A stretch of DNA of 64,000 nt from Atherinomorus stipes (Eukaryota; Chordata; Actinopteri; Atheriniformes; Atherinidae): the NCBI GenBank assembly GCA_023101725.1, contig JALJCO010001155.1, positions 1-64,000 of the forward strand. Direction: 5' to 3'. Shown here one piece after another: positions 45,081-63,390 of the stretch (the stretch's first letter is position 1; every line of letters begins with the position of its first letter). Made by a program: the position numbers and the translations under genes. The notes under the pieces are model-generated. The model had not been told where the DNA came from and made no database searches. It was given only the letters and a program-made list of their open reading frames with translations.

Positions 45081-46999
45081 ACAGAGAAATTATTTGTTTC
45101 CTTCAAGAAGGCACCTGGTGATTGTGACCAAACGTCTCTTATCCTGCTCACCTCATACTGGAACTAGAATGCTTTTTTATCCAGATGTTCAAACTTTTAA
45201 AAAATAACTTGTAGACATTCTTATGAACAATCAGTTACAGGACATGGATCATAGCTGGCACACTGCTCCTACATAAAGTAACATTTCTGTATTCAGACTG
45301 AAGAATGATACAAAGTGCTCACATATGTACCTATGCATGTGAAAGTAATCTCAGCACACTGTAAAGAATCCAAATCATAACTCAGCAGAAGTTGTGCAGG
45401 GGGACTGAAGATTGTTTCCGCTCTCTCGCATTCCTCAGTGGACTGCAAATAGACAAGGTTGGTAAAAAACACAGTAAATGTGCATCTGTTTGTTGCTGCT
45501 GCAGTACAGGATTGAAACTGCACCACCAACCGTGAGGAAGCTGGTAACAATACACAAACCAAGTCCTCATATTCAATGACTCCTTCACTGATACCGTGTG
45601 ATCTGGTTAATATCAGATGATGACTCAGTGGCTTATGAAAGTTTTGATGGACGACAGGATGAAAGTTAAAAGTCTGGGATTTTGATCTCTGCAAGAGAAA
45701 TCTTGTGGGATGATGGAGAGGATACAGTGTCTTTGTCTGTTGGGTTTCATGTGTTCATCCTTTTTTATAGAGATCTCTGATTCAATACAAACTCTGGAGT
45801 GTTTAACTTCTTAGCAATGAGATTTATTTATCCTAACTTTTAATGAGGATGATGAAGCTGCAGCCGGTAAAAGCTAGTAATGTTCACCTCTCTCTTCCAC
45901 CAGTTGTCAGTTGTATTTTATTGCTACAGTGCTTCAACATTAGACACATGCTTCTCATAAACCTTTTATCATAAAGAACTTCCTCAGTCAAAGGTCTGTT
46001 TGTGGCTCACTGTAAAATCGGGGATATCTTACAGTTTCACGCCATTATGTGATCAAATAAGCCCTTAAACACAATGACAAGCAGTGTAAATTATCATTTC
46101 AGTAAGATACAAATAATTAACTAAAGCATTCATTTATGAAGATAATTGCAGCTGTGTCAGGCTGAAATATGACTGTCTCCTCACAGCAGCTCTTTGAGAG
46201 GCTGATACAGGCTGAGTCAACCTGCAAGCTGTCAGTCAACACCTGAGATACTTCACCAAGGGCAGTGATGGTAATTACAAAGATGCATCAAACTCATTAC
46301 ACCGAAGTGAAGACCCGAGAGTAGAATCATGTTCACAGCAGGGGAGCCAAAGCAATGTCAGTCTGCTTGAGAGCCTGGTACTGTTTGCTTTAATGGCTGA
46401 TGAGCATGCCCATAGCAACCATGGAGCCAGGAAAAAGTCACTGGAACAAAATGCATCTTGTTTAGTTTTCACAACAAGTATTGTCTGGTGCTATCTGTCT
46501 GATTATCTTTAAACTATTTGAAAGTCAAATGTTTTCATTCATGCCATCCATCATTCTAAAATGAAACTTGATAATGTGCAGCATAGTGATGTAAATGCAA
46601 GAGCCAAAGCATCGCTGACTGGTTTATATAAGCACTACTGGCAAATACTTCCAGGAAAGTGATATTTTCTAAAATCCAACAAAAAACTAAATCTGGAATT
46701 CCTCATTTTATTTAGACCTTTATTCAACAGACTAAAGAAATGATTTTGTATCCAAAACTGTTAAAATGTAACACACTGGTAACACAGAGTAAGTGTAAGG
46801 GAGCACATCATTGTCCTTCTTGAGCCAATCCAAAACCCAGATAAATGCAGAGCGTTATGCCAAGAAGGGCACCCAGCGCAATTTTTAAGCCAAATCAAAT
46901 ATGTGAGTCAGTCCAATGTCATCTGTGCCAGATTGGTCAAGACCCAAGTTAACAAAGGCCACTATCTCGGGGAAGTTCAACTTCACTTTCAAGTTTATT
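45081..46999. other. Intergenic, nothing recognised
   Basis: A 133-codon open frame at 45293-45694 (minus) lacks recognisable domains, splice signals or neighbours, and I do not call it a gene. Confidence 0.4.
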
Positions 47000-47001
47000 T
47001 A

Positions 47002-47493
47002 CAGTCGTCCTAACAATTATTCATACCCTCCAATTAAAGAAAAGGCTAAATCCACAAAAGTAATTCAAAAACAAGCCACTAAAGAAATTGATAATAAATA
47101 AAAATGTACAAAATTATAACTTAGTGTAATAAAATATTGCTTTTGAGCTGTGATTGGAAACAATAATTATAAGAAACAAATAAACAAAACTGTCCCAGAC
47201 AGATTGCAGTACCTTTTCTCATGAACAGTGGACCAAAATACCTGTCAACAGGTGCCTTTTTAAACATTAGAGAAAACACCTGATTGCAGTGATTGCCTCA
47301 ACAAAATTTTAGATTCGGAGCCCCATTGTGCTCGTTTGTTTTTAATATTTCTTCAAACCACAATTTAAAACAAATGTCATGATTTTTGTAGGATTTTTAT
47401 TTACTATTACTTTTGTCGTTTTCGACTTATTTCACTGACAGTTTTCTTTTTCTTTCTATGATTGGAGGGTATGAAAAATTTTGAAGACAACTG
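47002..47493. mobile_element. Tc1/mariner-type MITE, 492 bp, TA-flanked
   Basis: The ends CAGTCGTCCTAACAATTATT and, reversed, CAGTTGTCTTCAAAATTTTT both continue into CATACCCTCCAAT. TA dinucleotides flank both ends (47000-47001, 47494-47495). No transposase. Confidence 0.85.
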
Positions 47494-47667
47494 TATATTG
47501 CACATTCAAAAAGAACAATAGGTGCCTAAAGCGATTATCAATTTAAAACAGGAAAAGTAGATAAGAAAAACAAAAGGTTTAAAAAACAACTTAAGTGAAA
47601 AGAATGCTAAAAGCAAACATTTTCATCAAAATAAGAGAAGTCTAGAAAAGCCTACTATCACCAGATT

Positions 47668-47885
47668 AATGGGCAATATGCACGGCTCCATTACTTCCTG
47701 AACTTCAGACAGCACCTTTGCTTCCTGTCTGTTGTGACTGGACACACTGATTAACTCAGGTGTGTCTGACTTCAGTAACTGGCCAAACACCACCTAGAGT
47801 AATCAGTTTGTCCAGTCACAACAGACAGGAAGCAAAGGTGCTGTCTGAAGTTCAGGAAATAGTGGAGCCGTGCATATAGCCCATT
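47668..47885. mobile_element. Near-perfect 218-bp hairpin MITE
   Basis: The arms (about 47668-47763 and 47790-47885) are inverted copies with few mismatches, including the shared CTGAACTTCAGACAGCACCT and CTTCCTGTCTGTTGTGACTG. The loop is only about 25-30 bases. Such high arm identity suggests recent insertion or conversion. Confidence 0.9.
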
Positions 47886-50800
47886 GGCAACAAGTTAGGG
47901 TGTCAAGATTAGGTCCAAAATATGTATTTTTCAGCACATGATTGCTAAGAACTTTCACTATCCACATATAATGACAGTTTGAAAAGATTCAGGCAATCTG
48001 GAGTAAGCTTGTGCAAAAATGCCAAGAAAGAAAATCACTGCTGGTCAAACCTTTCACAGAACCATATTTTATAATTTTGCAGGGAAAAATCTTGGTTTCA
48101 TCAAGAGGACAATGTCAGACCTCATCCTGCAAGACTTTCAAAAGTGAGGCCTGATGGATACAATGGCTTCATGGGCTTCACTCGTTTTGTCTGAAATACA
48201 GATCTGTCTCCCAATTGAAGATACATGAAGCATTTTGAAGATGGAAATCAGAGAATGACAACCACTTACCGCTGAGCAGTTGAAATCTTTTTTTTCAGCA
48301 AGTATGGGCAGATGGATCTGCAAAACTGCAGCAATTGATTTCCTCAGTTCCCAAACAATAAAAATCTAAAAATCATGTATTTTTTGAAAGAAAAGCTGAT
48401 GAAAACAGTAGTAAACATGCCTTTGTCCCAAGTTTTCTATTTGTCTGTATAGGTGCAATGCTGACACAGTTTTTAAACTTGTTCATGAATAACATTATTT
48501 CTACACAGAATAACAGTGGTTTGTGGAGACAGTGACAATCATTTTGTTTGACTTGTCAAATAAAGAAGCAAACAAATTTAGAAATAATAGATTTTTTAAC
48601 TGTTACCTCTTTAAAAAAGAAAAATTTCCCTGTTTTTCTTGACATGAGGTTTGGATTTTGTGATTATTCACAAAGATCTTCAGTTATCTCTGGTCATTTA
48701 AATTGCAAGGAGGCCTGGTACTGTAAAGCAGTGTGTCTTCTGTCTGCTCCCACTCACCAGTGGATAAAAAGAATAAACATGGAGGGGTGGGTGCAACTTT
48801 GAAAAAAGATATTTATTAGAGGATTTAGAGCTATTAAAGTCAGAAGGGAGGATTTGGGGACATTTTTGTTGTTGATGCGAAACTAGCGTTTCATTAGTCA
48901 AAGGATAGATAATTCCAGACTCCTCTTTTTTAGGCCTGATTTATTGCTCTGTCTTGCATGAATCCTTTTTGTAAAGCCACTGCATTCCTACAAAGATGAA
49001 GCAACTCTAGATCACAGCTGTTTTCCAGCGAGGTACTGTAGGTCGCTGTCTTGACGTTCTCTGTCTGTGGCCATCAAAGGGCTTTGTTCCACGCAGACTT
49101 GCTGCAGCGAAGTTGCAAATGTTTTATTGAAAGGTATTCCAACAATAGGCAAACTGACGTCATTGCTTTGAATGCCATTTTGCTTTCAGCGAGCAGTCAA
49201 GGACAGACACACTGAAGAGGAAGGATGTAACACCTGAACCAGGGCGAAGCATAATAAAGTGACAAAAGGGGTATTAAATGAAGAAATTATTTAGTGGTAT
49301 GCTATTTCTCTTCTCTTGTTCAGAGTATTAAAGCTGTGGAGCCAGAGATGCCCCTGAAGATTTGCTTCTATTTTTGTGGATTTGAATGAGCCCACAGAGA
49401 AAGGCAGTAATCTGTTTCCGGTGGGGAATTTACATTTTCAGTTTGAGCAATTCTTTTCTCTAACTGTGCGAGCAAAAGGGGCTGGAAACAGTGGGTGATG
49501 GTAACATAAAACTGACAAAGGGCAGTTTGAGTTGACACTAAAAACAGGTGTATGTCACAATTGGACGCTGTTTACAAAGAGAGAATTGTCTGCTATTCAG
49601 GACACAGAGAGGACAAGAAAAAGAGGAAGCTAGGAAAGTCTGTAACGCCTGACTTTATGATTCATGATGGTCTAACATAGGTCACTCCTGATCAGCGCAA
49701 GAGAAACACAATCAGATAGCTACTGAGGATAGTGCACTTTGGTGATCTGGAGCTCTCCAGGAGGCCACGAGGTAAATCTGAGAGGCCATGAGATGATTTA
49801 CCAGAAACAGACAATATGCACCAGGAGTCACGAACTTTAATATCCTGTTTGGATCATGATAGAAGATTTCCAACCACTCAAGTTCTCATTTATTAAAAAC
49901 CTTATCTGTTATTAGTATCTGGGCCACATGGAGTTGCCATCAGAAATCAACAGGACATGCTTACCTAGTGTATAGCAATCATAGATAAATCACATCTTTT
50001 AATTTTTCCATTCAATAAAAGAAAATAAATAGTTAAATAAATTTGAAGTCATGACCTATGCTGATTAAGAGAATTGGGCGTTTGTTGTATACTTCAGCAA
50101 CTTATGTATTCCTCAGGATACATTGGATGATTCAGGGTAGAAAGTCATGTTATTCAGCTATTTGGATGCACAGTGGAAGACATGTTGATATTCACTGCAA
50201 ACCCAGATATAACCATGACAGCATGCCCTTCTATTTCCCTGCGGGGCATTAGAGATTGCTCATTATATGGCAAAAGATTTGTGAGTGGAGAATGACAGGG
50301 AGAGTGGTGATTGCTATAAGCTCTTCATTATCTGGGTGTGTAGCAGTGAGGTGAAGCAAAGGAGGAGAAAATGTCAAAAGGCAGGCGGCGGGGGTCTCCT
50401 CAGACATTAAAACAACACACGAAAGGGTCATAGAATAATAGATCCATGCAACCTTTTTGAGGAAGGAAAGTATGTTACAATGTCCATAAATGCATCATGA
50501 CTCAGCCGAAGAATCATCCTGGTCATGACTGCATCATTCAGATTGGGAGCATTAGTCAGCACCACACCACAACAAACAAGCATCAGTAGCCGCTACACTG
50601 TTGTTGGGGAGAGGTATGTGGGGAAGCTTGTCTTCTCAGATAACTAGGCCTGAGGCAGGAACCAAACATTTAATAAAAAGAAATGCTAAATAAAAAGAAG
50701 TTGTGCACGTCCATTCATTGGACTTATAGCTTTGATAAGCATGGTCAAAATTAAATAGAATTCCATCTCCATCTCCATTTTAAACCTTTTCAAATACTTG

Positions 50801-50971
50801 GAGAAATTAAAGTTAGAGGGAATTTTGAATTTTAAAAAAGAACTTTTAAAAGTCCCATTTTTTCCATTTCTAACTATCGACTGATGATTAATCAAGTGCT
50901 AAATCTAATGTAAAGGAGTATATTTGAATGACAGTTTATAACGTCATATCAGTGACATCGACACTGCTTTG
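47886..50971. other. Intergenic, nothing recognised
   Basis: No exon or clear element is seen. Small open frames at 48138-48901 and 50058-50895 have no other support. Confidence 0.4.
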
Positions 50972-50987
50972 CTGCCACCTAGTGGTC
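50972..50987 (-). promoter_or_regulatory. CTCF-like motif upstream of the MUL1-like gene
   Basis: On the minus strand the site reads GACCACTAGGTGGCAG, matching the CTCF core consensus closely. It lies about 310 bases before the start codon and separates this gene from the long gene desert on its left. Confidence 0.5.
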
Positions 50988-51021
50988 AACAAAATGAATT
51001 TAACATGTTCCTGAAATCACC

Positions 51022-51048
51022 TATTGGTTGCGGCACCGTGACGTAACT
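51022..51048 (+). promoter_or_regulatory. mul1: Reversed CCAAT box and CRE-like site
   Basis: ATTGG (a CCAAT box on the minus strand) and GTGACGTAAC (CRE/ATF-like) are 13 bases apart, about 100 bases before a GTAAGC donor that would end a non-coding first exon (51144/51145). This is the arrangement expected of a housekeeping promoter. Confidence 0.45.
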
Positions 51049-51281
51049 GCAAATACAAGGAAGTGAAGCAAACAATGAGTTTTGGTTTCGGTTAATGTCA
51101 CTAAATTAGTTATGTGTAATAACTTTACGGTGTTGTTTTAACAGGTAAGCACTGTTTATTTATTATATCACAAATTTACTTGATATTTTAATAAACTAGC
51201 AGCGTTTGTGAGTCATTTACAGTGACCTCGGTACGTTAACTTACATTTAGTTGTGAATTGTTTCTCATTACAGATACAAAT

Positions 51282-52333
51282 ATGGGTGACTTTCCTCTAA
51301 ACCCTCTGGTTGTGATCGGTGCTGGGTCCAGCTTAGCCTTTTCTGGCCTGTTTTATCATTTGTACAAGGAGAAGAAGATAGAGATACAAAAACTGAAGGC
51401 AGGTTGATAATTGCTGTAAGTACGGTTAAAACTTGCTGGGGATTTTAACATTTCTTCTCCATTACAGGAAATACCAGTTTTCAAACCAGATCAGCATCTG
51501 CTTAAAGTAGTGAAAGCATCTCCACACAAGAGACTTCAGTATGTTGCAGTTGAAGGTAGAAGCTTGTTTTCAGTTTGAGACCTATTTAAAAGTCAATCAT
51601 AAAGATTATTTGAAGATTTAATTTGCTTATATCTGTTTTAAAGGTTTGGTCCAGCCAGATGGGGAGCCTCTTGCCAGCAAGTTTGTCCCTCGGCGCTTTG
51701 GTGTTATTCAGAAGATAGTTGTGGAGGAGCACTGGAAGTTCTGGAACTCCGTCACCAAATCATGGTATGCCCAAGTCAAAAATATACACACAAATATGGG
51801 GATTTATAAATCTACGTCTCTAATGCAGTTGTAATTTCAGGAAATCTCAGACAACCAAAAGGAAAGAAACCAACAACTCGGTCCCTTTCAGTCTGATCAG
51901 CCCTGAAGCCTACATCTCTAACGTTTCTGTGAAAGTGGAGGAGCCCCTGGAGGCTTCGGGGTTCTACCTGGAATGCGTTCATTTCAGACTGAGACGTGCT
52001 GAAGAGGGTGTGGTGGACGTTGTGGTGCAAGGTCTGAGCGGTGAGAAACCTGTGGCAGTGGAGGAGAGCGAGGAGCTGCTGCATGTTGGAAGCACCATGA
52101 CGGGCTTTGGAGAAGTGGTGCTGGAGGGAGGCCAGGTGATGAGGCTGCGGGCCCCGCTGGACAGACGCAAGTTCATCCTGGTGCCCTCTGATTACAGAAG
52201 CTTCATGGACAGACACGAGGCTTCAGCCAGCATGTGGAAGGCGCTGACTGCTGTGACTGGGATCACAGGAGCTTCTCTTCTAGCCAGTGTCTTGTACAGT
52301 TTCTTTGGAAAGCAAAACGATAAGTCAAAGTAG
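51282..52333 (+). CDS. mul1: MUL1-like mitochondrial outer-membrane protein lacking RING
   Basis: Coding exons 51282-51398, 51468-51555, 51644-51764 and 51841-52333 join in phase to 272 residues. A non-coding exon ending at 51144 and an acceptor at 51272 are likely. MUL1 (MAPL) is a mitochondrial outer-membrane ubiquitin/SUMO ligase with two membrane helices, a BAM/GIDE domain between them and a cytosolic C-terminal RING. Here TM1 (about 7-28), the BAM domain (about 60-235: GVIQKIVVEEHWKFWNSVTK, LHVGSTMTGFGEVVLEGG) and TM2 (about 241-263) are present. The protein stops ten residues after TM2, with AATAAA 26 bases later (52359), so there is no RING. Intron 1 must use a GC donor to stay in frame. 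It may be a teleost MUL1 paralogue without ligase activity. Confidence 0.85.
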
Positions 52334-52358
52334 GCCTGAGGACGGGTATTCAGCAGGG

Positions 52359-52364
52359 AATAAA
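52359..52364 (+). terminator. mul1: Poly(A) signal of the MUL1-like gene
   Basis: AATAAA lies 26 bases after the stop codon. It leaves no room for a RING exon in a transcript ending here. Confidence 0.6.
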
Positions 52365-53479
52365 AGCTACAAAAGTTGTGCTACTGCCTTTTGGGCATTT
52401 ACATACTGCCTCAGTAGTTAATTGCACAACTTTCACGCAAGCTTACTTTGCCTGTTTCTTTGTTTGGATGTTATGTAACAGGAGCATCAAAGCTTTTTCT
52501 TCAATTGGCCATGAAGTTGAAAATATTTACATGAATGAAAACAGCTAAATTAGAAGAAAAAATGTAAATCAGAAAAAAATCATTTACCAGTCAGAACCCA
52601 CACAAAGAAAATTAAGGAAAACTACATTAGTTTAGATCTTTTCTAATAAAACTTAACTTCTCTGAAGTGTTTTCTTCAAACAGTTGTTGTATTTTGTCCC
52701 TCTGGAGGACGACTTAATGGACCAATTCAGTCAGCTTATTTAGTTAAAGACAGGTGGACATGTTGGGTCTGCGTTGAGATGAAGGAGTGAAACGTAAAAC
52801 CATTACTGCTTTATTATTTTTAAAGCTTATTGCAAATGCAAAAATTTTCAATTATTTGTTCCTCACAAATATGTTTTATATTTCATAACACAGGATAAAA
52901 AAAAGTTTTCACTGCAGCGAGCAGGTCAAGAATTAAGTCGTGTCGGAAGCTCCCTGACATGAAGATTGGGTAAACTGGTCTCCGTTGCAAAACAAACTGG
53001 GTCTCAATGGGACTTAAAGTACTAAGGTATATATATATTAGTATGAAAGTAGTAAGGTATTTTTTTAAAAATTAAGTCTTAATATTATCGCTGCTTTATA
53101 ACTGGAGCATGCCAATCTCCTCATGAAGCTTAAAAATGATCAAATGTTTCTGTGATTTTAGTTTTTTTTTTTTTCCAAGATTTTTTTTATTGTGAATCCG
53201 ATCAGAAATTACTGTCCTGTTGATTTATCGCCAAAAATCTGTAGTCATTCTTTTACCCAAATGCATTTGAGTTGATCCTCTACCTCCTTATTATTTTCAC
53301 TGTACTGTTTATGTTCAAATCAGTTTAGTATGATTAAATTGGATAATTATTTTCCAAAGGGTGGTGGTTTTAGTTTGTGACAGATTAAAAAAATGTATTT
53401 ACACTTTTCCATATGAAATACCAAAAAAGGAAGCGAGCCACATGTAAGCACTTCAATCCAAGCAGACTGACGTCTGTTA
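52365..53479. other. Short region between two convergent genes
   Basis: Nothing is recognised; no RING-like cysteine/histidine pattern was found here when searched for a missing MUL1 exon. Confidence 0.5.
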
Positions 53480-53485
53480 TTTATT
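53480..53485 (-). terminator. eif2b5: Poly(A) signal of eif2b5
   Basis: TTTATT on the plus strand reads AATAAA on the minus strand, 121 bases after the stop codon. Confidence 0.6.
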
Positions 53486-53605
53486 TTGACAGACATTTTT
53501 CATGACGTGGTAAAAATGGATGTCTGCTTCACATGAACAGAGCAGATCCTGATGGTTCGTGGTGGTAGAAGCTGCTGAGGCTGCTGTCCATCCTGATGCA
53601 CGCAT

Positions 53606-60465
<6,860 letters not shown>

Positions 60466-61844
60466 GTTTTACTCCCGGGTGCCCAACTGTGTCGTCAGAA
60501 ACAACGACGGTGGCTACAAAGGGACAATGTAGTGTTTGCAGTTGTCCGATTTTAGCTCATTCTCGGGAGCCTCGGGCACCTAACAACCAGGAGCGCGGTG
60601 AATACAAACGGTTGCTATGCAGGATCAGCGCTTTATCTTTACCTGTGAGAAATTGCTGTAAACCATGATGAGATGTGCTGCGGTGTTTATCATTTTACTC
60701 TTTTTTTTTCTTATATTAAAATAATAATAATAAAAAATGATAATAATTTCAAAGTCAGACTAAAAGTAAGGTAAATTAACTTGTTTTTATATGAAACATT
60801 TATATATTATACTTGACTGGCGTTTCCTGATCTTGACAGCTAAAATCTTGAAGAATAAAACAAGATCATGTAATAATAAATTCTGCTGGAAATAGTGTAA
60901 TCAAATGTGAGAAAAATACTGAAAAATTGTAATTTTAGGTAAAGGTATCTTTACTTTGCTTAAATGCCATTTAAGGTAAGTACCCATCTGAAAATGTACT
61001 TGAAAAGTTGTTGTTGCTTTTTTTGTTTTTTTTTAAATTACTTAGTTCAAAAATTTACTTTGAGTAAATGTTGCATAGTTACTTTCAATTACTTGCTGTA
61101 AAAAAGGGACAAGTTCCCACAGTTTTTGATAAACTTTTACGACACCACAATAAAAAAGAGATAAAGTAAAACCAAATCCAAGTATCCAAGATAGTGAAAA
61201 TGTTGAGCAATTCCTTATGAATATAGTGTGCTGTTTTTCCTTTCTATATCAAACAGAAATCATAAATTCAGCTGTCTTAATGAACAAATGTGAGCACATT
61301 GACTGCTTATTCAAGAAATTAAATAAAGTCCCATGGTCCACAGTATATTCTGCCCACTGAATACAGTAGATAAATTTGTCAGCATTTGCATGATGGAGTT
61401 ATTGCCTTTGTTTGCGTTTGAACACAAAGAGCTGGTTGAGATATGGCCGAGGACTTTCTTCTCTCTTCCGTGGTTCATCAACAGCGACAGTTCTGTATGC
61501 ACAGTTTCCATTTGGTGGGTGTTACACAGACTGCCACAAAAGTAGACTGGCAGAGAAGATTGACAATCCCTAATGTTCAACATAATACCCGTTCAGCCTG
61601 ATTTTTCTCCCCCTGCATTTCTTTTTTACTCAGTAATAAGGGAGGTTTCCAAAGTAGTAAAGTAAATTACTTGGGTCAAAATTTTCTCACATAAAAGTAA
61701 ATTGACCCATTTCAAAACTAGAAAAAAAAAAAAAAAAACCTTCTCCATTACCGTAACTTGAGTAAATGTAGTTAATTGTGATTCCCCAAAATACTGAAAT
61801 TCCAAGAAAAACACAGAAACTGTGCATTCAAAGTTATTTTTGGC
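60466..61844. other. Region between eif2b5 and the SelJ-like gene
   Basis: It holds the eif2b5 promoter side (60466-60620, with several CG-rich patches). Farther right it has A/T-rich sequence with ACTTGAGTAAATG-type pieces at 61055 and 61755. No gene is seen; open frames at 61311-61583 are unsupported. Confidence 0.45.
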
Positions 61845-61850
61845 TTTATT
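61845..61850 (-). terminator. selenoj: Poly(A) signal of the SelJ-like gene
   Basis: AATAAA on the minus strand, about 25 bases beyond the candidate SECIS. An alternative AATAAA lies nearer the stop codon at 62072-62077; using it would exclude the SECIS candidate. Confidence 0.5.
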
Positions 61851-61864
61851 TGTTGTCAAAAGAA

Positions 61865-61925
61865 AAAAGTAATTTCTGAGGCTTTGTGGCCGTTTGAACT
61901 ACAAAGCAGCAGTTCATTCAATCAA
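61865..61925 (-). promoter_or_regulatory. selenoj: Candidate SECIS element
   Basis: On the minus strand ATGA (61917-61914) is followed by CTGCTG and CTTTGT. A 13-base loop containing AAA comes next, then ACAAAG pairing with CTTTGT, and CTCAGA with the required GA. Outer bases GATT and AATT can pair below the core. This gives the order ATGA, stem, A-containing loop, stem, GA expected of SECIS, about 440 bases after the stop codon. Two mismatches weaken the stem, and the fold was done by eye. Confidence 0.4.
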
Positions 61926-62357
61926 CATGATATTAAACCATTATTGGATGGTATTTTCCTCATTTTACTTTAAAAGAAATACTGTGAATAAAATTGCAAA
62001 TGTACAATGGAATAGTTTTAGAAAAACAAAGTTACAAGAAAAGTGAACACAGCTGGAAATAATAGTTTATCTTTATTATGATGAGCTTTACCATTTCTGG
62101 TCCATATACTGCAAATTTGGCAAAAAAAAATGGACAGGTTCTTCTTGATTTATTTTCTTTTTCTTAAATCACTTTACTGAAAAAAAAAATAAACAGAGAA
62201 CACATGAACCAACATATTTAGCTTTAGCAGAGACGTTAACATCTGGCTCCTGCCACCCAAAAGTTTAGACAAAAACCTTCATTCACTGCTCTGAAAAAGT
62301 TCAACAGTTTTTCATGATGTTCTCAGACACCTCACACTGTACACAGCCAGAAAACTA

Positions 62358-63204
62358 CTACTGCTCTTTAATAATCTTCTTGGCGTGCTCCAGCACAGAG
62401 TTGTATCGGAGGGTTCTGGTCATCCAGGATGCTGGGATTCCCTCAAGCCCAATCTAGATTAAAAACAGAAAAAAACATAAATACATAAATTAAGAAAAAT
62501 GGACAAATTGTTGTCATTTTATTGAAAATAAAGTAACAGATATTCAGACCTGAGCCCCAAGACAAGCTCCAATGAAGGATCCTCGACTACAGGTGCATCC
62601 CCCACAGCTCATGGTGTCTCTGATCGCCGTCTCGTACTGCTTGGCTGTCAGGACGCCATGAAGCGCTGCCTGGAATGCACCTGGCAAACCTGAAACAACA
62701 TCAACACCATCTTAACTGACTTGTTTGATACGGTTACTGACAGATATCCAAGTTAGAGGCAGTACTCTATCACCAATCTATTTCTAAAGTGGTGTCAAAT
62801 CCAAAGTTCAAGGGAGGTGAGTAAAGATACCTCATGTGTTTGGGAAAACAGTGGGGATGACCTCTTGCGGAGTTTTGGACAAATTCTCCTTCACCTGATG
62901 AATGTGCCCTGAAATCAGGCAGAAATAAGAAGACGACAAATAATGAATTAAATAATACATAAATGTCTCAATCTTCATCTTTTCTTTGTGGAAGGTAGCA
63001 TCAGACCATCATGCCTTTAGCCTTAAGTCACATGACAGAGCCCCATGACTGTGACTGGAGGGAGGCAACAATGCAGCAGACCACATACCAATGACTGCTT
63101 TGTCCAGATCCTGAGGCTGCTTTCTGTTCGGGTCACTGAGCTGATTCAGCACCACATCCAAAGCTTTTGGATCTGGACCATTCAGGATGAAATGCTCCAG
63201 AAAC
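62358..63204 (-). CDS. selenoj: Selenoprotein J-like (J1-crystallin/ADP-ribosylglycohydrolase fold), 3' exons
   Basis: Four exons: 63204-63089, 62908-62831, 62689-62550 and 62453-62358. They join in phase to 142 residues plus stop. The product resembles the ADP-ribosylglycohydrolase-like J1-crystallin group (FLEHFILNGPDPKALDVVL, GLPGAFQAALHGVLTAKQYE, SCGGCTCSRGSFIGACLGAQ). One TGA (62834-62832) interrupts the frame between VIPTVFPNT and GLPGAFQ. The exon phases (1 then 2) fit only with readthrough, and the family similarity continues for 78 residues after it. SelJ is a selenoprotein known mainly from ray-finned fishes, so the TGA is read as selenocysteine. The N-terminal exons lie right of the window. 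If the TGA were a true stop this would be a pseudogene. Confidence 0.8.
62832..62834 (-). other. selenoj: In-frame TGA, probable selenocysteine codon
   Basis: The codon is the last complete one of its exon, followed by one G and a GTATCT donor. The next exon supplies GT to complete a glycine codon. No alternative donor restores a frame without it. Confidence 0.75.
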
Positions 63205-63390
63205 CTGTGAAAACAAGTCAATGTGACATCTCATATACTGTAAGTGCATATAGGTTTGTGCTTTGTTTCTTTTTCTACTTGCATTTTTTTGTGCTGTAAC
63301 TCTGATGTTGCTACTGTTACAACAACATGTAGCAATGATAAGTTACATAACAGAAAAAAGAAAAAGCTCAACGCTATCTGTACTAATAAC

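Noticed and set aside
45293..45694. 133-codon open frame on the minus strand
   Set aside because: No recognisable domain, no splice or promoter context, and biased toward nothing. Such lengths are expected by chance in this amount of DNA.
51812..52216. 134-codon minus-strand open frame
   Set aside because: It is the antisense shadow of the MUL1-like exon 4.
62300..62345. Second SECIS-like ATGA (minus strand ATGAAAAACTG) near the SelJ stop
   Set aside because: The stem after ATGA is only about five pairs, and four unpaired A separate it from the core. It does not fit the SECIS geometry.
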